Source: Methylobacillus gramineus
GTDB taxonomy: Bacteria; Pseudomonadota; Gammaproteobacteria; Burkholderiales; Methylophilaceae
DNA length: 64,000 nucleotides
Reading direction: 5' to 3'
Assembly: GCF_020532675.1 (NCBI RefSeq)
Contig: NZ_JAJAVE010000001.1
Coordinates: 1,488,001-1,552,000, forward strand
Below are positions 36,975 through 44,366 of this stretch, piece after piece; within the stretch, counting starts at the first letter, position 1; every line of letters starts with the position of its first letter. Under the pieces are notes generated by a model. That model was not told where the DNA came from. It saw nothing but the letters and a program-made list of their open reading frames with translations, and made no database searches. A program made the translations under genes and the position numbers.

Positions 36975-36990
36975 GTCTCCATATAGAGAC
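36975..36990. promoter_or_regulatory. Promoter-proximal palindrome GTCTC-N6-GAGAC
   Basis: A 16-bp palindrome with identical arms to the one at 37051-37066, centred about 102 bp upstream of the predicted small-RNA start. This is the usual distance for an enhancer-binding protein site of a sigma54 promoter. Confidence 0.6.
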
Positions 36991-37050
36991 AGTAAAAAAC
37001 GAGAATCAAACAAAAAACCCCATCTAATTGTTTTATAAAGAAAAACAAGC

Positions 37051-37066
37051 GTCTCAAAAATGAGAC
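37051..37066. promoter_or_regulatory. Promoter-distal palindrome GTCTC-N6-GAGAC
   Basis: Second copy of the palindrome, 76 bp (about seven helical turns) from the first. It is centred about 178 bp upstream of the predicted start. The base before both copies is C and the base after both is A. Confidence 0.6.
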
Positions 37067-37382
37067 ATTCCTATTTAATCAGTTTGCAATGTGTTGGATA
37101 TCACAATCACTCATTAATAATCAGACAGTTACACACAATCCACCTATCCTCGACATAGAGCTACGTGCTCGGCATGCTCCATGCGTGATATCGATTGGAG
37201 TCGTGATGTCTGCCATGTTGCTTAAAGGGAATATGAAGGATCAGTCGATGGTATTCAGTACGATACTCTACTGCCAGCACTGAATAGTGCGGGATGCTGA
37301 AAATACCTTTAGTGCACGGTGCTCTCGAGTGCTGATTACCTGCTTAGATAATGCCATGTATAAAAATCTTGAGTCACAGCAC
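37067..37382. other. Gene-poor region
   Basis: No convincing gene. A 64-codon plus-strand frame (37089-37283) has no ribosome site or recognisable content. Several GTGCT/AGCAC words cluster at 37268-37336, but I see no clear symmetrical site. Confidence 0.4.
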
Positions 37383-37661
37383 TCAGGATGCCAATCCCTG
37401 AGCGGAGGACTCCGGGCTTTTAACAAGTTTCTGCAGCAAGAGATCATCTTTGCGGATCAGCGCGATCATTTCTCGCCACGCCGTTAGCTGCTCATCCTCA
37501 ATTTCGAGCTGTATGCCAAGAATTTCATCGACTGGCGTGCCATCCTTGATGAGTTGGCTCTGTAGCTTGAAGCTCATTCTTGACATCAGGCGCTCTGCTT
37601 TCTTCATACTGAGATTCTGGGCTTTGGATAGATAATCGGCTTTGCAAGATTTGACTTTCAC
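37383..37661 (-). CDS. Small hypothetical protein
   Basis: A 92-residue, helical, charged protein, not recognised. A GTG at 37661 follows a GAGAGAGAG ribosome site; the longer frame from 37730 would put that site inside the gene. Sequence highlights: SKAQNLSMKKAERLMSRMS, VDEILGIQLEIEDEQLTAWREMIALIRKDDLLLQKL. It lacks membrane segments. It lies upstream, on the same strand, of the small-RNA locus. Confidence 0.55.
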   Translation of the reverse strand: MKVKSCKADYLSKAQNLSMKKAERLMSRMSFKLQSQLIKDGTPVDEILGIQLEIEDEQLTAWREMIALIRKDDLLLQKLVKSPESSAQGLAS

Positions 37662-37992
37662 GATGGCTCTCTCTCGTTGACAGTTCAATACTTCATGAAT
37701 GGGTAAGAAATATTGCGGTTTTATGAACATTAGCTAGCAGGCTAACTACTTAATATTTCAATATCATGATGCTTTTGTGTCAGCCACCCTGGGAGTATGC
37801 AGGCATGTTAGAGGTATCTCTTCTTTAATGCGCCATGAAGTGGATTCACACCTCCCAATATCAATACTACACTCAACCACATATCTCTTACCTGAATTGG
37901 CTTGTTAGCTGTCTTTTATTGCATGAATAAAACGCTATCGACCTTAAAGGTGAGGATTGTGTGGAAATAGGACATTGAGACAACAGCACAGA
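37662..37992. other. AT-rich intergenic region, nothing assigned
   Basis: No open frame with a ribosome site was found. A short hairpin TTAGC-tagcag-GCTAA lies at 37730-37745. The region probably contains the promoter of the small hypothetical gene to its left and the terminator of the thioredoxin/HTH pair to its right, but neither is clear. Confidence 0.35.
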
Positions 37993-38244
37993 TCACAAGC
38001 TAATCTGTACCTTGGCAGGTCGCCCGCCACTCTGCTTGGGAATATAGCCCTTCAATCTACAGCTGATTCCTTCTACTTTCTTGCCATCTACATATTTTGT
38101 GATTTTGCAGCTGACGACTTCCCCGCTCTTTTCCATCTCAGTCAACAGGGTGCGAACCGTAGCAAGGGATAGGCCTGTTCGCTGAGCAATATCCTTATCT
38201 ATTTGCTCCCCATACTTTTCTAAATGTTCAACGATTGCCTGCAT
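37993..38244 (-). CDS. Small winged-helix DNA-binding protein
   Basis: An 83-residue protein made of one winged HTH (IVEHLEKYGEQIDKDIAQRTGLSLATVRTLLTEMEKSGEVVSCKITKYVDGKKVEGISCRLKG) and a basic tail GGRPAKVQISL. The ATG at 38244 has GGAGG 5 nt upstream. It resembles stand-alone helix-turn-helix regulators of the ArcR/FaeA-like type. It lies 12 nt downstream of the thioredoxin gene, so it is probably cotranscribed. Its target is unknown. Confidence 0.7.
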   Translation of the reverse strand: MQAIVEHLEKYGEQIDKDIAQRTGLSLATVRTLLTEMEKSGEVVSCKITKYVDGKKVEGISCRLKGYIPKQSGGRPAKVQISL

Positions 38245-38256
38245 ACAAGCCTCCAT

Positions 38257-38583
38257 TTAAATATTGCTGTCAATAAATGCCTCTAACTGGCTTTGAGAAA
38301 GTGCTCCGACCTTGGTGGCATGCACGCTACCATTCTTAAACAACATAAGTGTAGGTATACCACGGATCCCATACTGGGGCGCTGTCTCCGGGTTTTCATC
38401 GATATTTAACTTTGCAACGATTAGGCGGCCAGCATAATGTTGTGCAACCTCGTCCAATACAGGCGCAATCATTTTGCATGGCCCGCACCATTCTGCCCAA
38501 TAATCTACCAGCACAGGCAACTCAGCCTGCAAAACATCTTCAGCAAACTTGCCATCCGTTGTGTAGACAATATGATGACTCAT
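38257..38583 (-). CDS. Thioredoxin
   Basis: A 108-residue thioredoxin with the active site WCGPCK (Cys33, Cys36), the buried Asp region VLVDYWAEW, cis-Pro in [12 protein letters not shown], and the length of TrxA. It is cytoplasmic (no signal peptide). It is followed by the winged-helix gene. The SDR gene upstream is on the same strand 108 bp away. It is probably an accessory copy rather than the housekeeping thioredoxin, judging by its position among accessory genes. Confidence 0.92.
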   Translation of the reverse strand: MSHHIVYTTDGKFAEDVLQAELPVLVDYWAEWCGPCKMIAPVLDEVAQHYAGRLIVAKLNIDENPETAPQYGIRGIPTLMLFKNGSVHATKVGALSQSQLEAFIDSNI

Positions 38584-38690
38584 GATGTGGCCTCCAGTTG
38601 TAAGGTTGTAGCTTAAAAATCAGGAACACTAGGCGGAGCTCCAATGACGTATCTACACCGCCGCCCGACATTCTCGCAGTGATTGCTCCG

Positions 38691-39443
38691 TTATTTCATA
38701 CCACCTGCAATGTTGATGGTTGCCCCTGTAATGTATTTAGAATCTTCAGACGCAAGATAGACAGCAGTTGGTGCAATATCATCTACCTGCCCGATGCGTG
38801 CCAGTGGCGCTGATGTTTCAACCCATGCCTTCATATCCCCTTCCGCAAACCCACCTGTGTGGGTACCCTCGGTCGCGATCAGCCCAGGGTTAATAGCATT
38901 GACTCGAATCTTGCGGGAACCCAACTCTTTAGCGAGGACACCAGTCAAGGAGTCAACAGCCCCTTTTGTGGCTGTGTATACAGAGGAATTAGGGGGAAAA
39001 AGTGTGGTCACGGCAGAACTGATATTGATCACGCTACCGCCCGCAGCACTAAATAGTGCCAGCGCTTCCTTGGTGGTGAGCAATAATCCCAGCACGTTTA
39101 AATTGAACTGTTTATGAAAATGCTCTTCACTGACTTGCTCCAGTGGTGCAAATTCATACACACCTGCATTGTTGACCAGAATATCCAGTTGTCCATAAAT
39201 CGATTTTGTTTCGCTGAACAGCTGAGTGATGTCTGCCTGCTTTGACACATCCGCTTGAACAGCTACCGCCTGACCACCTTGCTTGGCAATATCTGCGACT
39301 ACCTTGTCAGCGCCTTCTTTACTTGAAGCATAGTTGACAATGACGGAAGCCCCCTCTGCCGCGAGTGCTTTGGCAATAGCAGCACCAATCCCTTTAGATG
39401 CTCCTGTCACAACAGCGACCTTACCTTCTAATTTCTTGCTCAT
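38691..39443 (-). CDS. Short-chain dehydrogenase/reductase (3-oxoacyl-ACP reductase-like)
   Basis: A 250-residue classical SDR. The NADP motif is VVTGASKGIGAAIAKAL (TGxxxGxG), followed by VNNAGVYEF (NNAG), catalytic Ser in INISSAVT, and YxxxK in YTATKGAVDSL. The C-terminal ITGATINIAGGMK is typical of FabG-like enzymes and related alcohol/ketone reductases. The substrate is unknown. It is divergent from an ArsR-family gene with a shared operator and is likely derepressed together with it. Confidence 0.92.
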   Translation of the reverse strand: MSKKLEGKVAVVTGASKGIGAAIAKALAAEGASVIVNYASSKEGADKVVADIAKQGGQAVAVQADVSKQADITQLFSETKSIYGQLDILVNNAGVYEFAPLEQVSEEHFHKQFNLNVLGLLLTTKEALALFSAAGGSVINISSAVTTLFPPNSSVYTATKGAVDSLTGVLAKELGSRKIRVNAINPGLIATEGTHTGGFAEGDMKAWVETSAPLARIGQVDDIAPTAVYLASEDSKYITGATINIAGGMK

Positions 39444-39477
39444 GTGGTTTCTCCAATTTAAATTTGAATTAGATTAA

Positions 39478-39516
39478 TTAGTACATTAATTCATTATTAT
39501 TGAACTAATGTACTAA
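39478..39516. promoter_or_regulatory. ArsR-type operator in the SDR/ArsR divergent promoter
   Basis: Inverted repeat with 16-bp arms and one mismatch: TTAGTACATTAATTCA (39478-39493) and TGAACTAATGTACTAA (39501-39516), 7-bp spacer. It sits between the two divergent start codons and fits binding by the adjacent ArsR-family dimer. Confidence 0.75.
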
Positions 39517-39544
39517 TGTCAACGAGAATGTTAGAATTGTTGCT

Positions 39545-39862
39545 ATGGTTCAATTTGTTCACCCCTCAAAAGAAGACATCACCCTCGAAGGCCTGCTGGG
39601 CGCACTGGCAGATCCCATGCGGCTTCAAATCATGAGAAGCCTGATGAACGTTGAAGGCTGCATGTCTTGCTCAGAAGCTGCGCCCTGCCCCAACATGGCA
39701 AAATCTACCCTTTCCCATCACTTTCGCATGTTGCGTGAAGCTGGCCTGATACGTACCACTAAAAAAGGGGTTGAGAATCAAAATATAGTGCGAGCAGAGG
39801 AAATCAACGAACGTTTTCCAGGATTGCTCGCTTTGATCCTGGATTTATCCAAAGCAAAGTAG
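39545..39862 (+). CDS. ArsR-family transcriptional regulator
   Basis: A 105-residue winged-helix protein (LLGALADPMRLQIMRSLM; MAKSTLSHHFRMLREAGLIRTTKKG). Three cysteines are clustered just before the recognition helix (CMSCSEAAPC, about residues 39-48). That is not the usual metal site of ArsR/SmtB and suggests thiol or redox sensing. It is divergent from the SDR gene with a long palindromic operator between them. The neighbouring thioredoxin gene fits a redox theme, but that is inference. Confidence 0.88.
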   Translation: MVQFVHPSKEDITLEGLLGALADPMRLQIMRSLMNVEGCMSCSEAAPCPNMAKSTLSHHFRMLREAGLIRTTKKGVENQNIVRAEEINERFPGLLALILDLSKAK

Positions 39863-40091
39863 CGATTGAGGATATACCTAGTAGGCAACTAAGCTACTCC
39901 TATTAGCAAATGAAGTGCTGTAGATTGACCTCACAATATCAGTCAACATTTCTATACTGCAGGGATCAAGGAAGTATCTACTGATTCAGGCCGACCTCCC
40001 GACAATATCCTTCGCCGAGCAGGCGCTGCAAGCATTTCATGAAGAAAACCGAGCGGCATTATACTTTCCACTTTATCAACATAATGTTTGC

Positions 40092-40115
40092 AATATATGA
40101 TTGGCATCATATATT
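40092..40115. promoter_or_regulatory. Operator ahead of the broken TetR gene
   Basis: Perfect palindrome AATATATGAT-TGGC-ATCATATATT, 10 nt before the TetR start codon. Its core ATATGA-N6-TCATAT recurs at 40618-40635 upstream of the downstream SDR gene. Confidence 0.65.
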
Positions 40116-40124
40116 ATACACTTC

Positions 40125-40581
40125 ATGAAACATGCCACGACAAAACACAGCACTTCCAATCGCAAAGCACTGACCCATAACCGCATTGTAGAAACCGTAG
40201 CACGGGCAATTCGTAGAAGTGGCTACGATGGCATGGTGTTGCTGACATCATGAAAGAAGCTGGGCTCACTCATGGAGGGTTTTATGCTCATTTTTCTTCC
40301 ATGGATGCAATGCTTGCAGATGCAGCAGATATAGCTGGGGCGCAGACGATCGTAACGGGCAGAGCATATACTCTCTAAGGTATCTCCAGATCAAGGAAAT
40401 GACCGCACTCATTGAAAGTCGATTATCTGAACAAACAGAGTCAAACGCTCATGAAGCAGCGCCTTTAATGATATCCACGATGGTAGGTACATTGATGTTA
40501 GCTCTTGCGGTAGATGATCCTGAACTGTGTGATGCTTTTCGCAAAGCAGCATTAAAGCTGTATGCATCTCAGGAAGGTTGA
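40125..40581 (+). pseudogene. TetR-family regulator, frameshifted
   Basis: Three pieces of one TetR protein lie in order but in different frames. The first is the start and first HTH helix (NRIVETVARAIRRSGYDGM, from 40125). The second is the rest of the HTH (ADIMKEAGLTHGGFYAHFSSMDAMLADAADIAG) in another frame. The third is the C-terminal domain (AAPLMISTMVGTLMLALAVDDPELCDAFRKAAL, 40399-40581). The first frame ends in TGA at about 40253 within the HTH. A complete TetR would be about 190 residues; the middle section is also shortened. The gene is therefore inactive unless the frameshifts are sequencing errors. Confidence 0.8.
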
Positions 40582-40617
40582 AGATATTTTAGCCACATTG
40601 GCTTTTTTTAAATATAA

Positions 40618-40635
40618 ATATGATATTCGTCATAT
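40618..40635. promoter_or_regulatory. Second copy of the TetR operator, ahead of the SDR gene
   Basis: ATATGA-tattcg-TCATAT, the same half-sites and the same 6-nt spacing as upstream of the TetR pseudogene. It lies 49 nt before the SDR start codon, placing this gene in the former TetR regulon. Confidence 0.65.
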
Positions 40636-40683
40636 AAAATTAACATATTGTTTCAGGTTCAAATATAAAACAGGAGATGTATC

Positions 40684-41517
40684 GTGAATAAAAAGATCGC
40701 AATTGTGACAGGCGCATCATCAGGCATTGGTGAAGCCACAGCAGAGCTACTGGCAAACTCTGGGTACAAGGTTTATGGAACGAGTCGCAGAGGCGCGCAA
40801 ATCACTAAGGGTTCATTTAAGCTGATTTCCTTAGATGTAAATAGCGAGGAATCTATCGAGGCTGCCATCAATGAAATCATCAAGACCGAAGGACGAATAG
40901 ATTTATTGGTGAACAATGCCGGTTTCGGTGTTGCTCCAGGAGGTGCAGAAGAAAGCTCGATAGAACAAGGAAAATCGATTTTTGACACCAATTTTTTTGG
41001 TATTGTCCGCATGACACGTGCAGTTGTACCCCATATGCGCAAGCAGGGAACAGGACGAATCATCAATATCGGCTCGGTATTAGGGTTCTTGCCTGCCCCT
41101 TACATGGCGCTATATGCCGCAACCAAGCATGCAGTAGAAGGATATTCAGAATCGTTAGACCATGAATTACGTACTAGAGGGATTCGAGTTTCCATCATAG
41201 AGCCTGCCTATACCAATACACAGTTTGATAGCAATACTCAAGAAGTCGATAGCAAGATTCCTGAATATAACGCCGCTCGGCAAGCAGTGGCCAAATTAGT
41301 GAAAATTGCTGTGCAAGGAGGTGATAATCCAGCCATTGTAGCCAATGTGGTACTCAAAGCAGCCAACGCCAAGCAGCCTAAGCTACGCTACACAGCCGGA
41401 AAATTAGCTGCTCGCCTGAGCTTATTGAGAAAATTCGCACCGGCTTCATTAGTGGATATAGGCATTCGTAAAGAATTAAAACTGGATACGCCAGACCACA
41501 TAGCGAGGAACCTATAA
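40684..41517 (+). CDS. Short-chain dehydrogenase/reductase
   Basis: A 277-residue classical SDR beginning with GTG; an AGGAG site lies 7 nt upstream. NAD(P) motif IVTGASSGIGEATAELL, LVNNAGFGV, catalytic INIGSVLGF and YAATKHAVEGYSESL. The length and C-terminal extension resemble oxidoreductases of the YbbO/17-beta-HSD-like group; the substrate is unknown. Codon use is AT-richer than in the core genes, in line with acquisition together with its TetR regulator. Its stop lies in the first unit of an 11-bp tandem repeat. Confidence 0.88.
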   Translation: MNKKIAIVTGASSGIGEATAELLANSGYKVYGTSRRGAQITKGSFKLISLDVNSEESIEAAINEIIKTEGRIDLLVNNAGFGVAPGGAEESSIEQGKSIFDTNFFGIVRMTRAVVPHMRKQGTGRIINIGSVLGFLPAPYMALYAATKHAVEGYSESLDHELRTRGIRVSIIEPAYTNTQFDSNTQEVDSKIPEYNAARQAVAKLVKIAVQGGDNPAIVANVVLKAANAKQPKLRYTAGKLAARLSLLRKFAPASLVDIGIRKELKLDTPDHIARNL

Positions 41518-41587
41518 GAAACCTATAAGAAACCTATAAGAAACCTATAAGAAACCTATAAGAAACCTATAAGAAACCTATAAGAAA
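41511..41587. repeat. Seven tandem copies of an 11-bp unit
   Basis: Unit CCTATAAGAAA repeated exactly seven times without spacers (41511-41587). The first copy contains the last codon and stop of the SDR gene, so copy-number change would not alter the protein. A slipped-strand origin is likely. Confidence 0.97.
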
Positions 41588-41589
41588 CG

Positions 41590-41715
41590 TTGCGAAGCCA
41601 GGGCTATTATCCCATCGTAGATCCTGAACTCCTGTTTTCATGGATTCAGGAAGCATTGGCGGATATAGATACAGGTCGCGCTAAAGGAAAGTCCATAGTA
41701 AAAGTGATTGGATAG
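41590..41715 (+). pseudogene. Possible C-terminal remnant of an oxidoreductase
   Basis: An open stretch of about 41 codons without a start, ending in TAG at 41713-41715. It reads YYPIVDPELLFSWIQEALADI and then DTGRAKGKSIVKVIG. The last part resembles the C-terminus of zinc-type alcohol dehydrogenase/quinone reductase proteins (ESGKAKGKVVVKV). It directly follows the tandem repeat. The assignment is tentative. Confidence 0.35.
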
Positions 41716-41745
41716 TCGCTTCCTACACATAAAATAATCACATCT

Positions 41746-42993
41746 ATGACGGCACAACGAACATTCTGGACATTGGTAATATCAGCGGCGGCTATTTTGG
41801 CCGTCACCATGGGGATACGGCAGTCTATGGGCTTATTCGTATCCCCATTAAATACCTCAACCAGGCTGGGTATTGTGACGGTGAGCTTTGCCATGGCCAT
41901 TGCCCAATTTGCATGGGGAGCGGCTCAACCCCTGTTTGGCATGCTTGCAGACCGCGTTGGCTCATTCAAGGTTATCGTACTGGGCACTGTATTACTGGCA
42001 GCAGGTTTGGCGATCACCCCCTTTATGGACTCTGCATTTGGCTTGGTCTTTGCAGTAGGGATTCTCAGCGCAGTGGGGGCCGGTGCAGGCAGTTTCTCCA
42101 TTTTGATCGGCGCAGCAGCACAGAGATTACCGGCAGAGCGTCGATCTACTGCCGCTGGATTTATCAATGCCGGTGGCTCCATGGGGCAGTTCATATTTGC
42201 GCCACTGACCCAGGCACTGATTCATACATTTAATTGGGTCATTGCTTTGTTTGCATTGGCTGCAACTTCGCTGACTGCCATCCTTTTAGCACTACCACTA
42301 CGTGAAAACAAAGGTGTCGCTGAAAAGCGCGCAGTCGCTCAGGCTGAAGGTATCACCCTGGGCCAGCAGCTTAGTCTTGCCTTTAAAGACCGCAGCTACA
42401 TTTGCTTGAATATAGGATTCTTGACCTGTGGTTTCCACATTGCTTTTTTAGTGACCCATCTTCCAGGCGAAGTAAGCCTGTGCAGCTTATCAGCATCGGT
42501 GGGCGCAGCATCATTAGCTATTATTGGGCTGGCCAATGTAATTGGCAGCATTGGCGCTGGCTGGCTAGGACAAACCAGGCGTATGAAGATGATTTTGTTT
42601 TGGATGTACGGTTCGCGTGCGGTTGCAATTGCCATCTATTTGCTAGCCCCCAAGACTGAGCTTACTTTCTACATATTTGCGGCTGTACTTGGCCTCACCT
42701 GGCTAGCCACGGTCCCGCCAACAGCGGGGTTGGTAGGCAAGTTATTTGGGCCTCGCTATTTAGCGACCCTGTTTGGTTTCACTTTATTTAGTCACCAAAT
42801 TGGTGGTTTTTTTGGGGCCTGGCTGGGCGGCATTACGCTAGTACAAACGGGCAGCTATGAGTGGATGTGGTATGCAGATATCGTGCTTGCTTGCATTGCA
42901 GCGCTGGTCAACCTGCCTATCCGGGAGTCTCACCCCAACCTATCACTTAGTAAACAGCTGACGCATGAGAGCAGCATCCAATCCAATGAATAG
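41746..42993 (+). CDS. MFS transporter (monocarboxylate-porter-like)
   Basis: A 415-residue major facilitator protein with about 12 membrane segments. It shows GMLADRVGSFKVIVLG (loop 2-3 motif) and GGSMGQFIFAPLTQALI. It resembles the MCT/OFA-type group (oxalate:formate antiporter-like) found in proteobacteria; the substrate cannot be assigned. No strong ribosome site precedes the ATG. It is the last gene of the accessory stretch before rpoH. Confidence 0.85.
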   Translation: MTAQRTFWTLVISAAAILAVTMGIRQSMGLFVSPLNTSTRLGIVTVSFAMAIAQFAWGAAQPLFGMLADRVGSFKVIVLGTVLLAAGLAITPFMDSAFGLVFAVGILSAVGAGAGSFSILIGAAAQRLPAERRSTAAGFINAGGSMGQFIFAPLTQALIHTFNWVIALFALAATSLTAILLALPLRENKGVAEKRAVAQAEGITLGQQLSLAFKDRSYICLNIGFLTCGFHIAFLVTHLPGEVSLCSLSASVGAASLAIIGLANVIGSIGAGWLGQTRRMKMILFWMYGSRAVAIAIYLLAPKTELTFYIFAAVLGLTWLATVPPTAGLVGKLFGPRYLATLFGFTLFSHQIGGFFGAWLGGITLVQTGSYEWMWYADIVLACIAALVNLPIRESHPNLSLSKQLTHESSIQSNE

Positions 42994-43023
42994 CAAAATT
43001 GCATCTATCTGAACTTTTTGCCA

Positions 43024-43050
43024 CTAGCACTCTCCAACCCGGAGTGCTAA
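43024..43050. promoter_or_regulatory. CIRCE element (HrcA operator) upstream of rpoH
   Basis: CTAGCACTC-N9-GAGTGCTAA matches the CIRCE consensus TTAGCACTC-N9-GAGTGCTAA at 17 of 18 positions with the exact spacing. It is 28 nt before the rpoH start codon, so HrcA would repress rpoH. Confidence 0.9.
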
Positions 43051-43078
43051 AATTGTTTTCATGAGAGAGGTTTCCAAC

Positions 43079-43936
43079 ATGAGCAACGCCATGACATTAC
43101 CTGCTATTTCTTCCTTTGACAGCCTTGATCAGTACATGCGTACGATCAAGACTTTTCCTGTGCTGACAGCAGAGGAGGAGCATAGCTTGGCTACACGCCT
43201 GCACAAGGAAAATGATCTTGAAGCGGCAAAAACGCTGGTAGTGTCGCATTTGCGTCTGGTTGCCAGCATCGCCCGCGGCTACTCCGGTTATGGTTTGCCA
43301 CAGGCTGACCTGATCCAGGAAGGTAATATCGGCTTGATGAAAGCGGTCCGGCGCTTTGATCCTGAACGCGGTGTACGTCTGGTGTCTTTCGCCATGCATT
43401 GGATTAAAGCCGAGATGCATGAATATATCGTGCGCAATTGGCGCTTGGTCAAGGTGGCTACCACCAAGGCCCAACGTAAACTATTCTTCAATCTGCGCAG
43501 CATGAAAAAAGGTCATGCAGCAAGTTTGCAATCTGACGAAATTGAGCATATTGCACGCGAGCTGAATGTAAAACCTGAGGAAGTGCTGGAGATGGAGTCC
43601 CGCATGTCCGGGCACGAAATCTCGCTGGAGGGTAACACCGATGATGATAGTGAAGATATATTCAGCCCGATTTCCTATCTGCAGGACACAAATGCTGAGC
43701 CGTCAGAACTGCTAGCCGAGCAAGAAGCTGAGCGCTTGCAGGCCTCCGGCCTGGCAACAGCACTGGCAAATCTGGATGAACGTAGCCGTCGGATCGTTGA
43801 GGCTCGCTGGTTACAAGAGGATAGCTCCTCGACACTGCATGAATTGGCAGCAGAGTTTGGTGTTTCTGCGGAACGTATCCGCCAGATCGAGCAAAAGGCC
43901 ATGAAGCAGATGAAAGGCTTCCTCACCCCAGCTTAA
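43079..43936 (+). CDS. rpoH: RNA polymerase heat-shock sigma factor sigma32
   Basis: A 285-residue sigma-70-family factor. Region 2 is DLIQEGNIGLMKAVRRFDPERGVRLVSFAMHWIKAEMHEYIV, and the RpoH box is QRKLFFNLR. Region 4 is TLHELAAEFGVSAERIRQIEQKAMKQMK. Length is standard (about 285). The start is the ATG at 43079 after a GAGAGG site; the upstream ATG at 43061 would encode six extra residues and lacks a site. It directs transcription of heat-shock genes. A CIRCE element lies immediately upstream. Confidence 0.96.
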   Translation: MSNAMTLPAISSFDSLDQYMRTIKTFPVLTAEEEHSLATRLHKENDLEAAKTLVVSHLRLVASIARGYSGYGLPQADLIQEGNIGLMKAVRRFDPERGVRLVSFAMHWIKAEMHEYIVRNWRLVKVATTKAQRKLFFNLRSMKKGHAASLQSDEIEHIARELNVKPEEVLEMESRMSGHEISLEGNTDDDSEDIFSPISYLQDTNAEPSELLAEQEAERLQASGLATALANLDERSRRIVEARWLQEDSSSTLHELAAEFGVSAERIRQIEQKAMKQMKGFLTPA

Positions 43937-43959
43937 ATGCTAAGTGAAGTAGTATAAAA

Positions 43960-44003
43960 CAGGTAATAAAAAAGGCTGCATATGCAGCCTTTTTTATTAC
44001 CTG
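43960..44003. terminator. 44-bp perfectly symmetrical bidirectional terminator
   Basis: A fully palindromic 44-bp sequence centred on TGCATATGCA, with AAAAAAGG on the left and CCTTTTTT on the right. It separates rpoH (plus) from the convergent dynamin-ccoS operon (minus). Confidence 0.93.
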
Positions 44004-44013
44004 AATCTATTGA

Positions 44014-44142
44014 TCAAGCAAAGATGATCACTGACAGCACACTCAGCCATGACATCGTGATGAGACCGATGGTAATGGTCAATGGCAGGTTCTCAAAAGT
44101 GAAGTAGGACTTGAAGCTATCGTTATCTGTAGTAGTGCTCAT
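44014..44142 (-). CDS. 42-residue single-pass membrane protein
   Basis: A short gene of 42 codons plus TGA. About 19 polar residues (MSTTTDNDSFKSYFTFENL) are followed by one membrane segment (PLTITIGLITMSWLSVLSVIIFA) to the C-terminus. The ATG follows a GGGGA ribosome site. It lies 17 nt after ccoS and before the shared terminator, so it is part of that operon. It is not recognised; a small cytochrome-oxidase-associated or stabilising subunit is only a guess from the ccoS link. Confidence 0.6.
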   Translation of the reverse strand: MSTTTDNDSFKSYFTFENLPLTITIGLITMSWLSVLSVIIFA

Positions 44143-44159
44143 GATTGTTCCCCAGCAAG

Positions 44160-44366
44160 TTATTTCTGAATTTTATTCTGATTAGCCACATGCTTCAAGT
44201 GGTTAAAGGGAATCATGGGGTCATCATCGTCCATCAGGATACGCTGGGCAGGACCCTCTAGATCGTCATATTGCCCGTTCTTGATTGCCCAAAGAATACC
44301 CACGGCAGCGAACCCGATGAATACAAAGGTTAATCCTAGCTGGAGTAATAGTCCCGATAGATTCAT
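44160..44366 (-). CDS. ccoS: Cbb3-type cytochrome oxidase assembly protein CcoS
   Basis: A 68-residue membrane protein with one segment (LLLQLGLTFVFIGFAAVGILWAI) followed by KNGQYDDLEGPAQRILMDDD, the CcoS/FixS signature (xQ(F/Y)DDLExPxxRIL.DDD). CcoS is needed for copper/haem insertion into CcoN of cbb3 oxidase. No ccoNOQP or ccoGHI genes are present here. Its start overlaps the stop of the dynamin gene (ATGA). Confidence 0.9.
   Translation of the reverse strand: MNLSGLLLQLGLTFVFIGFAAVGILWAIKNGQYDDLEGPAQRILMDDDDPMIPFNHLKHVANQNKIQK

Noticed and set aside
37089-37283. 64-codon plus-strand frame in the intergenic region upstream of the small RNA
   Set aside because: No ribosome site and no protein-like pattern.
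39930-40080. Minus-strand sequence reading FFMKCLQRLLGEGYCREVGLNQ before a stop, possible gene tail
   Set aside because: It looks protein-like but is only about 25 codons with no start or family I recognise; not enough to call a remnant.
41511-41587. Direct repeats that might suggest a CRISPR array
   Set aside because: The 11-bp units follow each other without spacers and no cas genes are nearby; this is a simple tandem repeat.
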